Shown: positions 18,605 to 27,654, counted from the first letter of the stretch. The stretch is 64,000 nt of DNA from Glaciihabitans sp. (GCA_025464095.1 JAODMF010000020.1:62001-126000); one strand, 5' to 3'. Translations and numbers: made by a program. The notes: generated from the letters alone by a model not told the origin.

Positions 18605-19126
18605 TTGATAGTGTGCGGTGTCGCTGGCGCGGGCAAGTCGACAGTCGCGGCCGCGGTCGCCACAACAAACGGTTGGGTCTATCTCGACGGAGACGACTTC
18701 CACTCCTCCGCGAGCATCGAACGGATGCGTCGCGGCGAGCCATTGGCTGACCCCGCCCGAATGCCATGGCTTGCCGCAATCCGCGACGCGGTCGCGGAAC
18801 AGCTCCGGGCTGGAGCGAGGGTGATCGTCGCGTGCTCGGCGCTGACGCGCGCCCATCGGGACGCTCTGCGCTCCCCCGACCTCGATGTGCGATTCTTTCA
18901 ACTCTCGATTCCCCAAGGCACGTCGCTCGCTCGCCTCCAGGTCCGTAGCGGCCATTTCGCAGGCCCGGAGCTGGCGGCCTCCCAACACGCATCGCTGCAG
19001 CCGTTGCAACCCGATGAACCGGGAATGACTATTGATGGAACAATGCACCTTGACCAGTTGATTGCGGCCGCGACCGCCTACGTGATCAACCGCATAATGC
19101 CCGCCACAGATAGTTGGGGACAATGA
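18605..19126 (+). CDS. Gluconokinase-like carbohydrate kinase
   Basis: This P-loop kinase of the GntK family has about 173 residues. GVAGAGKST (Walker A) is at the extreme N-terminus, followed by the family block YLDGDDFHSSASIERMRRGEPLAD (DGDDFH is diagnostic) and CSALTRAHRDALR. It would phosphorylate gluconate or a related sugar acid. The start is uncertain. TTG at 18605 has AGGAG nine bases upstream, TTG at 18596 touches that site directly, and GTG at 18611 is also possible. Its stop overlaps the FadR regulator start (ATGA). Confidence 0.85.
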   Translation: MIVCGVAGAGKSTVAAAVATTNGWVYLDGDDFHSSASIERMRRGEPLADPARMPWLAAIRDAVAEQLRAGARVIVACSALTRAHRDALRSPDLDVRFFQLSIPQGTSLARLQVRSGHFAGPELAASQHASLQPLQPDEPGMTIDGTMHLDQLIAAATAYVINRIMPATDSWGQ

Positions 19127-19809
19127 AATCCGAACTCCGACACACCAGTGTTCTCGATGCCATTGCCGCGGACATCGTCTCCGGCGACATCAGCCCTCTC
19201 AGACCGGTGACGCTGGAGCAGTTGCAGGATCGATACTCGGCCTCGCGCGGTGTGGTGCGTGAGTGCATGCGCATCCTCGAAACAACTGGGATGCTCAAGT
19301 CCCAACGACGCGTGGGAATACAAGTCCAGCCTGTTTCCCACTGGAGGGTGCACGACACCCTCGTCATCCGCTGGCGGCTCGACGGCCCAGACCGTGAATC
19401 TCAACTCAAGGCGCTCACGGAATTGCGCCTAGGCCTTGAGCCAGTTGCCGCACGCCTTGCCGCCATCCGGGCGACCACCGAAGAGCGGGACCGCCTCCGA
19501 GAGATCAGCGCGATGATGCGAGTCAACGCCGCCGCGGGCAGGACGGAACGGCACCTCGAGGCAGATCTGGCGTTCCACAGCCACATCCTCGCCGCATCGC
19601 ACAACGAGCTCTACGCCTCCATGGCCGATCTCGTCCGCGAAATGCTGGTCGCCCGGCGACGTGCCGGCCTAATCCACCAGCAAGACGTGCCCGCGGCGCT
19701 GGCGCAGCACGAATTGGTAACCGACATGATCATCGCCGGCGACGAGCGCGGAGCCGAGACGGCGATGTACGAGCTGCTCTCCGAGGTGAGATCGAGCCTG
19801 CAACCATGA
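19123..19809 (+). CDS. GntR-family regulator, FadR subfamily
   Basis: A transcription factor of 228 residues. The N-terminal winged helix (residues ~8-70) includes VTLEQLQDRYSASRGVVRECMRILETTGML. The C-terminal FCD effector domain has ELRLGLEPVAARLAA, LEADLAFHSHILAASHN and the late histidine QHELVTDMI that helps bind metal and a carboxylate ligand. ATG at 19123 overlaps the kinase stop. It closes the sulfatase-kinase operon and probably responds to a sugar-acid intermediate, binding the inverted repeat at 17063-17079 (inference). Confidence 0.92.
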   Translation: MKSELRHTSVLDAIAADIVSGDISPLRPVTLEQLQDRYSASRGVVRECMRILETTGMLKSQRRVGIQVQPVSHWRVHDTLVIRWRLDGPDRESQLKALTELRLGLEPVAARLAAIRATTEERDRLREISAMMRVNAAAGRTERHLEADLAFHSHILAASHNELYASMADLVREMLVARRRAGLIHQQDVPAALAQHELVTDMIIAGDERGAETAMYELLSEVRSSLQP

Positions 19810-19934
19810 CGACGGCCGTCGAACCCCACGAAAAGGGCACGGCCATACCTTCGATAGAGCGGTGAACCGATCTGTCATCGCCTAGGCCCGCCGGCTGAAA
19901 TTGCCAAGCTGAGCGAAAAAACAATCGCTGCCGA

Positions 19935-20429
19935 CTACTCGGAGTCAGACCGCATGAGCCACCCGAACTTGGTGTGCCAGGCCCAGTCCGCGCAGTCGCC
20001 CTGGGGCAACACATCGACTTGTTGCTCAGCCAATGCCGCACTCAGGTCGGCGAAGTTGGGGCCTTCGAACGTGGCGCCCAGCCGATAAGGCCACCTGCGG
20101 CTCAAGGCGTAGAAATGTGTGTCAAGGGTGTCTTCAACGGTGATCCAGACGTAGGAAAACCTGTGGCCCTGCCGGTACATACCGATGATGACTCTCTTCG
20201 GGTCCAAGTTTGCGGGGTCGGCGGGCTCGAGTGCAAGTCGCCTCCTCGTCTCCTGCACCGTGACTAGGCCGTCGGATTTTATGAGCGGGCGATAGCGACG
20301 AACCGTCACGAGCGCGAACAATGCCAATCCGGCAAGGCTGGCAATCAGGACCGGGCCAGGCTTCCAAGGACCCCGGAGAAGTCCGATGGCCCCGGCGACC
20401 GGCATGAGCACCCAGCCGCTGCTCAACAT
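19935..20429 (-). CDS. Small membrane-anchored hypothetical protein
   Basis: The protein has 164 residues from the ATG at 20429. It begins with two hydrophobic stretches (VLMPVAGAIGLL and VLIASLAGLALFALVTV), then a soluble tail of about 110 residues ending FADLSAALAEQQVD ... GDCADWAWHTKFGWLMRS. No family was recognised. A second, damaged copy of the soluble part lies at 11067-11421, so this is the intact member of a local duplication. The frame runs open upstream to 20681, but that part has no protein-like composition. Confidence 0.6.
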   Translation of the reverse strand: MLSSGWVLMPVAGAIGLLRGPWKPGPVLIASLAGLALFALVTVRRYRPLIKSDGLVTVQETRRRLALEPADPANLDPKRVIIGMYRQGHRFSYVWITVEDTLDTHFYALSRRWPYRLGATFEGPNFADLSAALAEQQVDVLPQGDCADWAWHTKFGWLMRSDSE

Positions 20430-20664
20430 ATGAGACAGAACTCGCCTTACCACGAGCTTCGGCCGCAATGTTGCGCCGCCCCGAGACCAGCAGCAGCGTA
20501 TGCTCGCGAACGCTTCATCAGAACCTCTTATCCTCGGACCAGCTGAAGTTTTGCACAGTCGGCGACATCGGCCGGGGATCCCGAGGAACTGAGTGTGTGA
20601 ACGTCTGCACCTGATCCCCCCAGGTCCGTATGCCTTGCCGTCTCTGACCTTGCACCGAGAGGCG

Positions 20665-21111
20665 TCAGAAGTCGGTATCAACGAGTCCCAGTTCTTGCCA
20701 CTTCATTGCTGCCTCCGCCGGAGGGAGCCACTCGAAATCGAATAGGCACGGCGGTCCCGGGGTGTTCACCACAATCCATTTGCCGAGGATTCGCCTCGTC
20801 ACACTTGGTCCATGATGGTCGAGCCTTCCAGCGTCGAGTTCCCGGACAGTCCACCAGCCAGGCCCGTAATCTTCGAAAGATCGCTCCTTGGATCCGTCAG
20901 CCCAAACGAGAACGAACCACGGCCAAAGCTGGTTCGGCGGGAACGTCATTTTCAGGACAACGCTCGCAAGATGCCCCCTGAGCACCCCATCCACCCGAAG
21001 GGTTCCCAATCCGCGATCGTAAGCCCGCAGTTCCGGATCTGAGAGCGTGTAGTCAGCCGCCGTTTGCCCCTTCGCGGACCCTCTCGATCGCCTGACTCTT
21101 CGTGCATCCAT
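20665..21111 (-). CDS. Hypothetical protein
   Basis: An open frame of 148 residues with protein-like composition and several tryptophans (LWPWFVLVWADGSKERSFEDYGPGWWTV). The N-terminus MDARRVRRSRG is basic and may not be the true start. No domain or signal is recognised. It lies 235 bases upstream of the membrane-protein gene in the same orientation. Confidence 0.5.
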   Translation of the reverse strand: MDARRVRRSRGSAKGQTAADYTLSDPELRAYDRGLGTLRVDGVLRGHLASVVLKMTFPPNQLWPWFVLVWADGSKERSFEDYGPGWWTVRELDAGRLDHHGPSVTRRILGKWIVVNTPGPPCLFDFEWLPPAEAAMKWQELGLVDTDF

Positions 21112-21605
21112 GACCTGATTATGCGGCTTGGCGGCACTGTGCAGAGCGAATTCTCGATGCGCGAGCTCGACCGGCTAAATCGACTTGGAGTCCCCCACTT
21201 ACTCCGGCCGATGGTGCCCTGTCGAACTCCATCTAGAACAAGCTCCGCACGCTGTGACTCGGCGATGAGGCCACACCACTGAGCCAGAAATTCATCGGAT
21301 GTGGTCTCACGCCGTCCCGACCGGGGGTCAAGAGCTGCGCCAGCCGACCCGCCGCGGCGAGCCCCCTCAAACTCCCAACGCCGCAACCGGATAGGGCTGG
21401 CAGAGTCAACCCTCGCGTCGTTTGACGATTCGCGGCCCGCGCCGGTAGGCGCCGACTTCCCAAAAACCTATATGAAATTACTGGAGCGGTTGAGGTCAGC
21501 GAACAGCCGAAAGCTCAGCGGTGTCCTTCACGTCCGATGTAGCTGATACGTTCCTTTCGAATCGATCTGCACGGCACTACCGCTGGCGATCCACCAGGGG
21601 GCGGC
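21112..21605. other. Intergenic stretch without a convincing gene
   Basis: Open frames on both strands here are short, arginine- or serine-rich and without motifs. The region is the divergent gap between a minus-strand hypothetical gene and the plus-strand helicase. A GC-rich spacer and the promoter of the helicase are expected; nothing more specific is seen. Confidence 0.4.
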
Positions 21606-23696
21606 ATGAACAACGGCAGCGACTGCGACCTCCTCGTCAATAGCGACTCCTATCGTGGACCACCACTGAGGCGATGGCAGAAGGAAGCTCTCGAAATATG
21701 GGAGGGCAGGGATCACCGAGGAGTTGTTGAGGCAATCACCGGCACAGGAAAGTCTCTCCTTGGGATCGCCGCGATCCACCAGACCGTAGTGAAAGACGGC
21801 GGCAAAGCTTTGCTGCTGGTTCCGACGAGAGCCCTACTAGATCAGTGGTCGCGGCTTGTGGTTCAGAGCCTCCCAACTGTGAAAGTTGGCACGCTCACAT
21901 CAGGTTCGACCGATACCTTCAGGTCTTCGGACGTGCTCGTTTCGACGGTGCAGACCGCTTGGAAGTCGCCGCCGATTCCGATAAGCCTGGGATTGTTAGT
22001 CGGGGACGAAGTTCACAGATATGGCTCGGAGCGTTACTCGCGTGCGTTGCATCACAGCTACCAGAGGCGTCTCGGGCTGACCGGAACTTTCGAGCGCCAA
22101 CTTGACGACGGCGTGGACCGGTTTCTTCTTCCATATTTCCGTTCCGTCACCACCTCCTATGGCTACGCCTTGGCATTGAAAGAGAAAGTGGTCGCGCCAT
22201 TCGATCTGGCTTTCGTGGCCGCGGACTTCAGCCCCAGTGAACGAAGTGCGTACGAAGAGGCCACGGCTCGTTGCAGCGACGCCCAGGCAGACCTGATCGG
22301 CAACTTCGGTTATCCGGCGGAGTGGCCACAGTTTTTTGCGGAGGTCACCCGGCGCATAAACAAGGACGCATATCGGGATGAAGAGTCCGATCTGTGCGCC
22401 CAGTATCTCAGCGGGTTTGCTGAACGGCGGCGGCTGACCGCTGAAGCGGCAGCAAAAGAATCGTTCGTCGGGAAACTCGCCGCGAGTTTTCGATCCTTTT
22501 CTGGCTCCCTCGTTTTCACCGAAACTAAAGAGAGTGCACGCCGGCTCGGTTGGATTATCGACCGCGTCACTCCAGCATTCCCTCTCACCAGCGACTCGTC
22601 GTCCGCTGAACGGGAAGCAAAGCTTCGAGCTTTCTCTGCGGGCCGGATCAAAGTGCTTTGCGCCCCTCGCATTCTTGACGAAGGAGTGGACGTTCCGGAA
22701 GCCGAAGTCGCAATCATTGTCGCTGCGAGCAAGACCGCTCGGCAGATGATCCAACGAATGGGCAGAGTCGTACGCCGGAAGGCGGATGGCAGATCGGCGC
22801 GGATCGTCATCATGTACATAAAGGGCACGGGCGAAGATCCAGAATTAGGCGGCCACGAAGCCTTCCTGAACGCGGTTCGACCATTTGCTACTTCTGAACT
22901 GATGACCAGCGTCGAGTCTCCCGAGACGCTTATCGACTGGCTTCACGCCCGCCCCTCCGGCATCGATGGTGCTATAGCGGTGAGTGCGACTAAACCGCCG
23001 CCACAAAAAGTCACTGCGGGCAAATACAACCGCTTCGACGGCTACGGCTCCTTGGGGAGCGAGCGAGCCGGCCCCGAGAATAAGGCAATCGGCAGAACCC
23101 CGAATTCCGAGAATCCGGGATTTCTCGATGGGGCGCGAAAGATGTCTCGTTCTTCGGGGGGCGGCATCGAGCCGGTTCCCAACGCTTACCAGATCGACAG
23201 TTACCGCACGTTTCCAGGGAAATTGAGAGCCCTTGCCGCTTTGTCTCAGGCCGAGATCGTTCGCGATGCCGTGAGAATCGTCGCAGAGGAGGGCCCGGTT
23301 CTCGGTTACCGCATCCACGACTTGTTCCAAGGCGTCCCATCCTCATACTGGACGACAAAAGAGTCTGGCCGCACGTTGAACACGGCTCTGACGCTTGCGA
23401 TTACGTCGGGTGAGCTAAGAGCGACGAACCCTCTCGGAGAATCTGGAGTCAAACCGCTCACTTTCTATCTACCTGGACAGCCGCAGGTCAACGTCCGCGC
23501 ACTAGGTCCACGCGCGTTGAATCGAGTGCCGCCATCGGAGCTGTTTGAGCTGATGCGGCGGGTCGCTGACGTTCAAATGATTAGCGGCACAGACCTGGGC
23601 TCTGCCACGCTCGAGGCGCTTGGGTCAGATCCATACGCCAGCGGATCGCATCGGAGATTGATGCAGATTTTCGATGCGATGGGTCCGTTCGAATAA
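21606..23696 (+). CDS. DEAD/DEAH-box superfamily II helicase (SSL2/COG1061-like)
   Basis: A 696-residue helicase. Q-motif-like PLRRWQKEAL, Walker A GVVEAITGTGKSLL (43-50), LVPTRALLDQW (Ia), Walker B written as DEVH (134-137) and motif VI QRMGRVVRRK are all present. This is the XPB/RadD-like branch that often appears in restriction or defence loci. The last ~250 residues have no recognised domain but include a winged-helix-like segment (RDAVRIVAEEGPVLGYRIHD). No nuclease or methylase partner is adjacent, so it may act alone or be a relic of a larger system. Confidence 0.88.
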   Translation: MNNGSDCDLLVNSDSYRGPPLRRWQKEALEIWEGRDHRGVVEAITGTGKSLLGIAAIHQTVVKDGGKALLLVPTRALLDQWSRLVVQSLPTVKVGTLTSGSTDTFRSSDVLVSTVQTAWKSPPIPISLGLLVGDEVHRYGSERYSRALHHSYQRRLGLTGTFERQLDDGVDRFLLPYFRSVTTSYGYALALKEKVVAPFDLAFVAADFSPSERSAYEEATARCSDAQADLIGNFGYPAEWPQFFAEVTRRINKDAYRDEESDLCAQYLSGFAERRRLTAEAAAKESFVGKLAASFRSFSGSLVFTETKESARRLGWIIDRVTPAFPLTSDSSSAEREAKLRAFSAGRIKVLCAPRILDEGVDVPEAEVAIIVAASKTARQMIQRMGRVVRRKADGRSARIVIMYIKGTGEDPELGGHEAFLNAVRPFATSELMTSVESPETLIDWLHARPSGIDGAIAVSATKPPPQKVTAGKYNRFDGYGSLGSERAGPENKAIGRTPNSENPGFLDGARKMSRSSGGGIEPVPNAYQIDSYRTFPGKLRALAALSQAEIVRDAVRIVAEEGPVLGYRIHDLFQGVPSSYWTTKESGRTLNTALTLAITSGELRATNPLGESGVKPLTFYLPGQPQVNVRALGPRALNRVPPSELFELMRRVADVQMISGTDLGSATLEALGSDPYASGSHRRLMQIFDAMGPFE

Positions 23697-24070
23697 CCCG
23701 AGTTAGTTCGCATCCTTTATACCGAATACGCGAGCGGCGACTCGGTCTATTCGTCGAGCGTCATGGCACTCACCTGAACTCGATTGCACGAGGGCGGGGA
23801 CGCTGGTGACCTACCTGCGGAATGTAGCTGGGGATCGTGTCACACAAGGCCGACAATCCAGACGGCGCTGCCGACAAGGGGCACCGTTACGTGATTTGTA
23901 CCGCTAAGAACAAGGGGCTTCGGCGGCGGAACGACCTCGGTAATTTGTCTTTGCGTATCTGAACGCAAAAGTGACGTCGCCTATAGTTACAGGCAATGAC
24001 GACGGGTGTCTGAATTTCTTTGAGAACGACGCGGATTTTCGGACGGGAACTATCCATGCCGGGACTACCG
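23697..24070. other. Intergenic stretch, nothing recognised
   Basis: The 374 bases between the helicase and the lipoprotein gene have no supported gene on either strand. A small minus-strand frame is basic and low-complexity and was not accepted. The promoter of the lipoprotein gene should lie near the 3' side. Confidence 0.35.
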
Positions 24071-24505
24071 ATGAGAGTGTTCAGCCTGGCTCTCGTTGCG
24101 ATTCTTACCTGCTTTTGCCTGACCGCTTGCACTCCACAGGCACGGATCGGAGCTCGCCTGGTTCGGGGCAACCTTCAGTTTGCTGTCTGTGACGGCGTGC
24201 GGGCCCAAGATGTCAAAGTTGAGCAGGATTCGCTGAACGAGGACCGCGACATATGGGAAATGGCCGGTGACGAAACTTGGGGCGATGGCCACGTGATCAC
24301 CTACGGAAAGCTGCCGCCTGGCTGGACTCCGTCGGTCGACCCCGAAACTCCGGACCTGTCCAGTGACCAGATCTCCCTAGTCATCAACTCACCGACCGCA
24401 GTGAAAGGCGGGGATGTTCGAGTCGCTGTTTTTGAAACGTCCAAGTTGCTGGAGGGGAAGTGGATCCGCGAGACTGGCGACCAGTCGGACACCGCTTGCG
24501 GTTAG
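24071..24505 (+). CDS. Putative lipoprotein
   Basis: The protein (144 residues from the ATG at 24071) begins MRVFSLALVAILTCFCLTAC, a clear lipoprotein signal with lipobox LTAC. The mature part is acidic, has two more cysteines and no known fold; the C-terminus GDQSDTACG is short. It is monocistronic. Upstream in-frame starts exist but would place extra residues before the signal peptide. Confidence 0.7.
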   Translation: MRVFSLALVAILTCFCLTACTPQARIGARLVRGNLQFAVCDGVRAQDVKVEQDSLNEDRDIWEMAGDETWGDGHVITYGKLPPGWTPSVDPETPDLSSDQISLVINSPTAVKGGDVRVAVFETSKLLEGKWIRETGDQSDTACG

Positions 24506-24605
24506 AAGCTGCCAGCGGCGCGCATCAGGCGCTACTTATTGATCGCGAGACGGATACGCGAATCAACTAGCTGAATTGCTCACGGCCGGGAACTCTGGCA
24601 GACGT

Positions 24606-24639
24606 GTCAGAGACAATCTCGCGATGCGTCAGAAACAAT
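24606..24639. repeat. Two 12-base direct repeats upstream of the MarR operon
   Basis: GTCAGAGACAAT (24606) and GTCAGAAACAAT (24628) differ at one base and are exactly 22 bases apart, about two helical turns. The first is part of the palindrome TGTC-AGA-GACA. They lie about 220 bases before the MarR start, so they may be regulator sites, but the distance is large. Confidence 0.25.
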
Positions 24640-24857
24640 GCAGATCGAACCTTCGGTCAGAACCACGCTTCTTCTAGTACGAGTCTGCGAAAGCTGTCTA
24701 CGACTTCAGCGATCTCACCCGTGGCATGGGTTAGTCCAACTCGCCGGGAGTGGGCCGTTTGTCGATGCTGTCTCCTCGGAGGAGGCATCGGTCGCCTACT
24801 GCACACGTTTCTCATTTGCGTGGTAAAGTGATGCGCGTACACGGAGAGGAAACGATC

Positions 24858-25358
24858 GTGCAGGAACGTCCGTTGGGGCTGATGATCTGGTTGCGCATGG
24901 CGCGGTTCGTCCAGCGCAGCAACCACATTTCGACTGAGTACTTGTCCCAGGCTGGGCTCACGGTCGCTCAATTCGAGGCGCTCAGCCATGTGAGTGCCTA
25001 CCAGCCCGTGACGCAGACCGATCTTGCGGCGCGACTCACCGTGAGCTGCGGCGGCGTATCCCGGATGCTGACCCGGCTGGAGGCAGAGAATCTGATCACA
25101 CGGACCCCCGACTGGAAGATCAATTACATCTCCCTCACCGAGGCCGGTGCCGAGAAGCTTCGCGCCGTGTATCCCGGGCAGGTGGAACTCCAGGCCTCCA
25201 TGTTCGATGACGTACTTGATGAGGCGGAGCAGAAGCAGCTGTATGCGCTCATGCGGAAGGTGCAGAAGAACAGCCTGAAGAAGCGGGCACCCACGATATA
25301 TGCGCCCGAGCCCTCTCCAGACACCCAAACGATAGAAAGCACGGTGACCACAAAATGA
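24858..25358 (+). CDS. MarR-family transcriptional regulator
   Basis: A 166-residue winged-helix regulator. The recognition region reads TQTDLAARLTVSCGGVSRMLTRLEAENLITR, with the wing ...KINYISLTEAGAEKL, as in MarR proteins. The GTG at 24858 follows GGAGAGGA at 7-base spacing; ATG at 24831 is an alternative. Its stop overlaps the next start (ATGA), so regulator, monooxygenase and reductase form one operon. It probably represses its own operon and responds to a small aromatic or oxidant ligand (inference). Confidence 0.9.
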   Translation: MQERPLGLMIWLRMARFVQRSNHISTEYLSQAGLTVAQFEALSHVSAYQPVTQTDLAARLTVSCGGVSRMLTRLEAENLITRTPDWKINYISLTEAGAEKLRAVYPGQVELQASMFDDVLDEAEQKQLYALMRKVQKNSLKKRAPTIYAPEPSPDTQTIESTVTTK

Positions 25359-26449
25359 CTGGCGCAACGAACAGCATGGCCGAGTATCGGATCAATCCCG
25401 ATGCCGGACTGGAGTTCGGCATGTACACCCTGGGCGACCATCTGCCCAATCCCTCGACGGGGGAACGAATCACCGCCGGGGAGAGGATTCGCGAGTTCGT
25501 CGAATACGCGAAAGCGGCCGAACAGGCAGGCTTCGACTTTTTCAGCCTGGGCGAGAGCCACCAGGAGTACTTCGCCTCACAAGCGCATGCGGTGATCCTG
25601 GGTGCGATCGCCCAGGCGACCGAGAAGATCAAGATCGGCAGCACGTCGACAATCCTCAGCACATCGGACCCCGTGCGTGTGTACGAAAACTTCGCAACCA
25701 TCGATCTCCTCTCCCGGGGTCGTGCCGAGATCGTCGCCGGTCGCGCCTCGCGCGTAGGCCTCTTCGAACTGCTCGGGTACGACCTGCGTGACTACGAGGA
25801 GTTGTTTGAGGAGAAGTTCGACCTCCTGCGGAAGATCAACCGCGAGAGGGTGGTCAACTGGACGGGCCAGTTCCGGCCCGCGCTGAGGAACGCAGAGGTC
25901 TTACCCCGACCTCAAGACGGGTCGATGCCCATCTGGCGCGCAGTCGGTGGGACGCCCGCCAGCGCGATCAAGGCCGGCATGGCCGGGGCGCCGATGGTCA
26001 TGGCGCATCTCGGAGGACCCGTCTCATCGTTCACGCACACGATCGACGCCTACCGCGACGCGGCACAGCGGAGCGGGTTCGATCCCGCAACACTGCCCGT
26101 GGCGACCGCCGGCTTCCTGTACGTCGCGGAGACCTCACAACAAGCGATGCAGGAGTTCTATCCCCACGTCAACGAGGGGATGATCAGGACGAATGGCCGG
26201 GGTATGCCGAAGCAGCTTTTCGCCCAGAGCACCGATCCACGCAGCATCATGAACATCGGCAGCCCGCAGCAGATCATCGACAAGATCCTGTACCAGCACG
26301 AGCAGTTCGGCCACCAGCGCTTCATCGGACAGATCGACTTCGGCGGCGTCCCCTTCGAGAAAGTCATGAAGAACATCGAGATTATCGGGACGAAGATCTT
26401 GCCCGATGTTAAGAAGTACACCGCACAGAATGGAAGTAAACAGGCATGA
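25355..26449 (+). CDS. LLM-class flavin-dependent monooxygenase (CE1758-like)
   Basis: A bacterial-luciferase-like TIM-barrel enzyme of 364 residues that uses reduced FMN and oxygen. LEFGMYTLGDH at the N-terminus, AAEQAGFDFFSLGESH, and the mid-protein RGRAEIVAGRAS with SMPIWRAVGGTP are typical of the family. It is coupled by ATGA overlaps to the MarR gene before it and the FMN reductase after it, which fits a two-component monooxygenase. The pair matches what is annotated as CE1758/CE1759 in corynebacteria and relatives. The substrate is unknown. Confidence 0.92.
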   Translation: MTGATNSMAEYRINPDAGLEFGMYTLGDHLPNPSTGERITAGERIREFVEYAKAAEQAGFDFFSLGESHQEYFASQAHAVILGAIAQATEKIKIGSTSTILSTSDPVRVYENFATIDLLSRGRAEIVAGRASRVGLFELLGYDLRDYEELFEEKFDLLRKINRERVVNWTGQFRPALRNAEVLPRPQDGSMPIWRAVGGTPASAIKAGMAGAPMVMAHLGGPVSSFTHTIDAYRDAAQRSGFDPATLPVATAGFLYVAETSQQAMQEFYPHVNEGMIRTNGRGMPKQLFAQSTDPRSIMNIGSPQQIIDKILYQHEQFGHQRFIGQIDFGGVPFEKVMKNIEIIGTKILPDVKKYTAQNGSKQA

Positions 26450-27012
26450 AAATTGTAGGACTGTCGGGTTCGAATGTTGGCGCGACCACACGCACGGCGA
26501 TGGACTACGCGATGAGAGCCATCCAGGAATTCGATCCTGAGATCGAGACGAGGCTTATTGACCTTGCCGACTACGACCTCAAGTTTTCCGACGGACGCGA
26601 TTATGTGGAGTATGAGGGAGACACGAAAGAAGTAACGGAAGCGCTCATGGAGGCAGACGCGATCATTATCGGGACACCAATCTTCCAAGCCTCCATTCCC
26701 GGATCCCTGAAGAACGTCTTCGACCTGCTCCCGGTCAACGCTTTCCGCGACAAGGTGGTGAGTATCCTCGTGACGGCTGGCTCGGCGAAGCACTACCTCG
26801 TTGCCGAGCAGCAACTGCGCCCCATCCTTACCTATATGAAGGCACAGGTCGTTCAGAGCTTCGTCTTCATCGAGGCGAAGGACATCCATCGCGGTCAGAT
26901 CGTCAGCGACGATGTCTCGTTGCGCATCGAACGCCTCGTGGAGGATACGGTAGTCCTCACCCAGACCTACTCCCAGATGCGTTCGGCACGAGAGACCGCT
27001 TATGCCTTCTGA
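26446..27012 (+). CDS. NAD(P)H-dependent FMN reductase (CE1759-like)
   Basis: A flavodoxin-like reductase of 188 residues. The phosphate-binding loop GLSGSNVGATTRT is at the N-terminus, and GTPIFQASIPGSLKNVFDLLP is the conserved flavin-binding block. It would supply reduced FMN to the neighbouring monooxygenase. It starts with ATG inside the end of the upstream gene and is the last gene of the operon. Confidence 0.92.
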   Translation: MKIVGLSGSNVGATTRTAMDYAMRAIQEFDPEIETRLIDLADYDLKFSDGRDYVEYEGDTKEVTEALMEADAIIIGTPIFQASIPGSLKNVFDLLPVNAFRDKVVSILVTAGSAKHYLVAEQQLRPILTYMKAQVVQSFVFIEAKDIHRGQIVSDDVSLRIERLVEDTVVLTQTYSQMRSARETAYAF

Positions 27013-27101
27013 GCCACTCCCGCGGTGATACCGAGGCGTGGAAATCACAAAGGCCTCAATGACACTTCCGGCACGGATCTGCGAGCTGGGAATCGACCCC
27101 C

Positions 27102-27129
27102 TTGAGGCGGCCGATCGCGACCGCCTCAA
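27102..27129 (+). terminator. Hairpin downstream of the monooxygenase operon
   Basis: TTGAGGCGG (27102-27110) and CCGCCTCAA (27121-27129) form a perfect 9-bp stem with a 10-base loop, 90 bases after the FMN reductase stop. There is no T run, as for many actinobacterial terminators. Confidence 0.5.
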
Positions 27130-27163
27130 TGGAACGGATTGCTGCTTGCCAACATTTTTCCGA

Positions 27164-27216
27164 GTGCCCGTGGAGGGAATCGAACTTTAACACCCACAAT
27201 GGCACTAATTCGGTAC
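27164..27216. repeat. Degenerate tRNA-3'-end-like repeat, left copy (possible attachment-site relic)
   Basis: TGGAGGGAATCGAAC with flanking GTGCCCG resembles the reverse complement of a tRNA T-arm and acceptor end. The first 22 bases match 20 of 22 in the copy at 31906-31927. Both copies are followed, 17-19 bases later, by CACT...AATTCGGT. The sequence cannot fold as a full tRNA and has no CCA end here. It marks the left edge of a decayed 4.7-kb segment. Confidence 0.4.
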
Positions 27217-27295
27217 AGCGTTGTACTGGAACTTCAGGCGGCTAGCTAAGAATTGCGCCCTGAACGCCGGTCAAACTGAATCGATACCGCCCGCT

Positions 27296-27654
27296 TCATC
27301 CACCGCTCGCTCGGTAGGCATCCGCTAGCTGGAATGCCTTCCTCAGAGGCTGAACCTTCTCCACGGATGCCCACTCCTCTTCTGCAAGAGCGGTCTTCAT
27401 GGCCAGCAGTCGAACAACTGCAATCGCTATCTCGCTCATAAATATCGTGTGGGATGGGTCAGGGAACTCTGTCGCATTTGGATGCTTGATTGAGTTCTAG
27501 GTTTTGGCGACTGCCGTTGCAAGAGCTAAGTCGGTGGAGCGATAGCGCCCCATTCAAGCCCCAATGTTTTCAGCCCTCGCAGAACGAAAGTCTTTGTCGT
27601 TGGGTTGCCCCGCCAATAAGTGGCTTCCTCGTCATCCACATGGGTAACGATCAT
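27296..27654 (-). pseudogene. Gene fragments on the minus strand
   Basis: Two short frames look like pieces of real proteins. 27526-27654 encodes 42 residues (MIVTHVDDEEATYWRG ... GLEWGAIAPPT). 27296-27439 encodes 47 residues (MSEIAIAVVRLLAMKTALAEEE ...), and its frame stays protein-like for about 17 codons upstream without a start (IKHPNATEFPDPSHTIF). Neither has a clear ribosome-binding site. They are probably remnants of mobile-element cargo. Confidence 0.3.

Noticed and set aside
20952-21386. 144-codon minus-strand frame before the helicase
   Set aside because: It overlaps another frame with better composition, has Arg/Ser bias and no motif or ribosome-binding site.
27164-27240. Possible tRNA gene on the minus strand
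   Set aside because: Only the T-arm-like part is present; the acceptor 5' strand, D-arm and anticodon arm cannot be formed.
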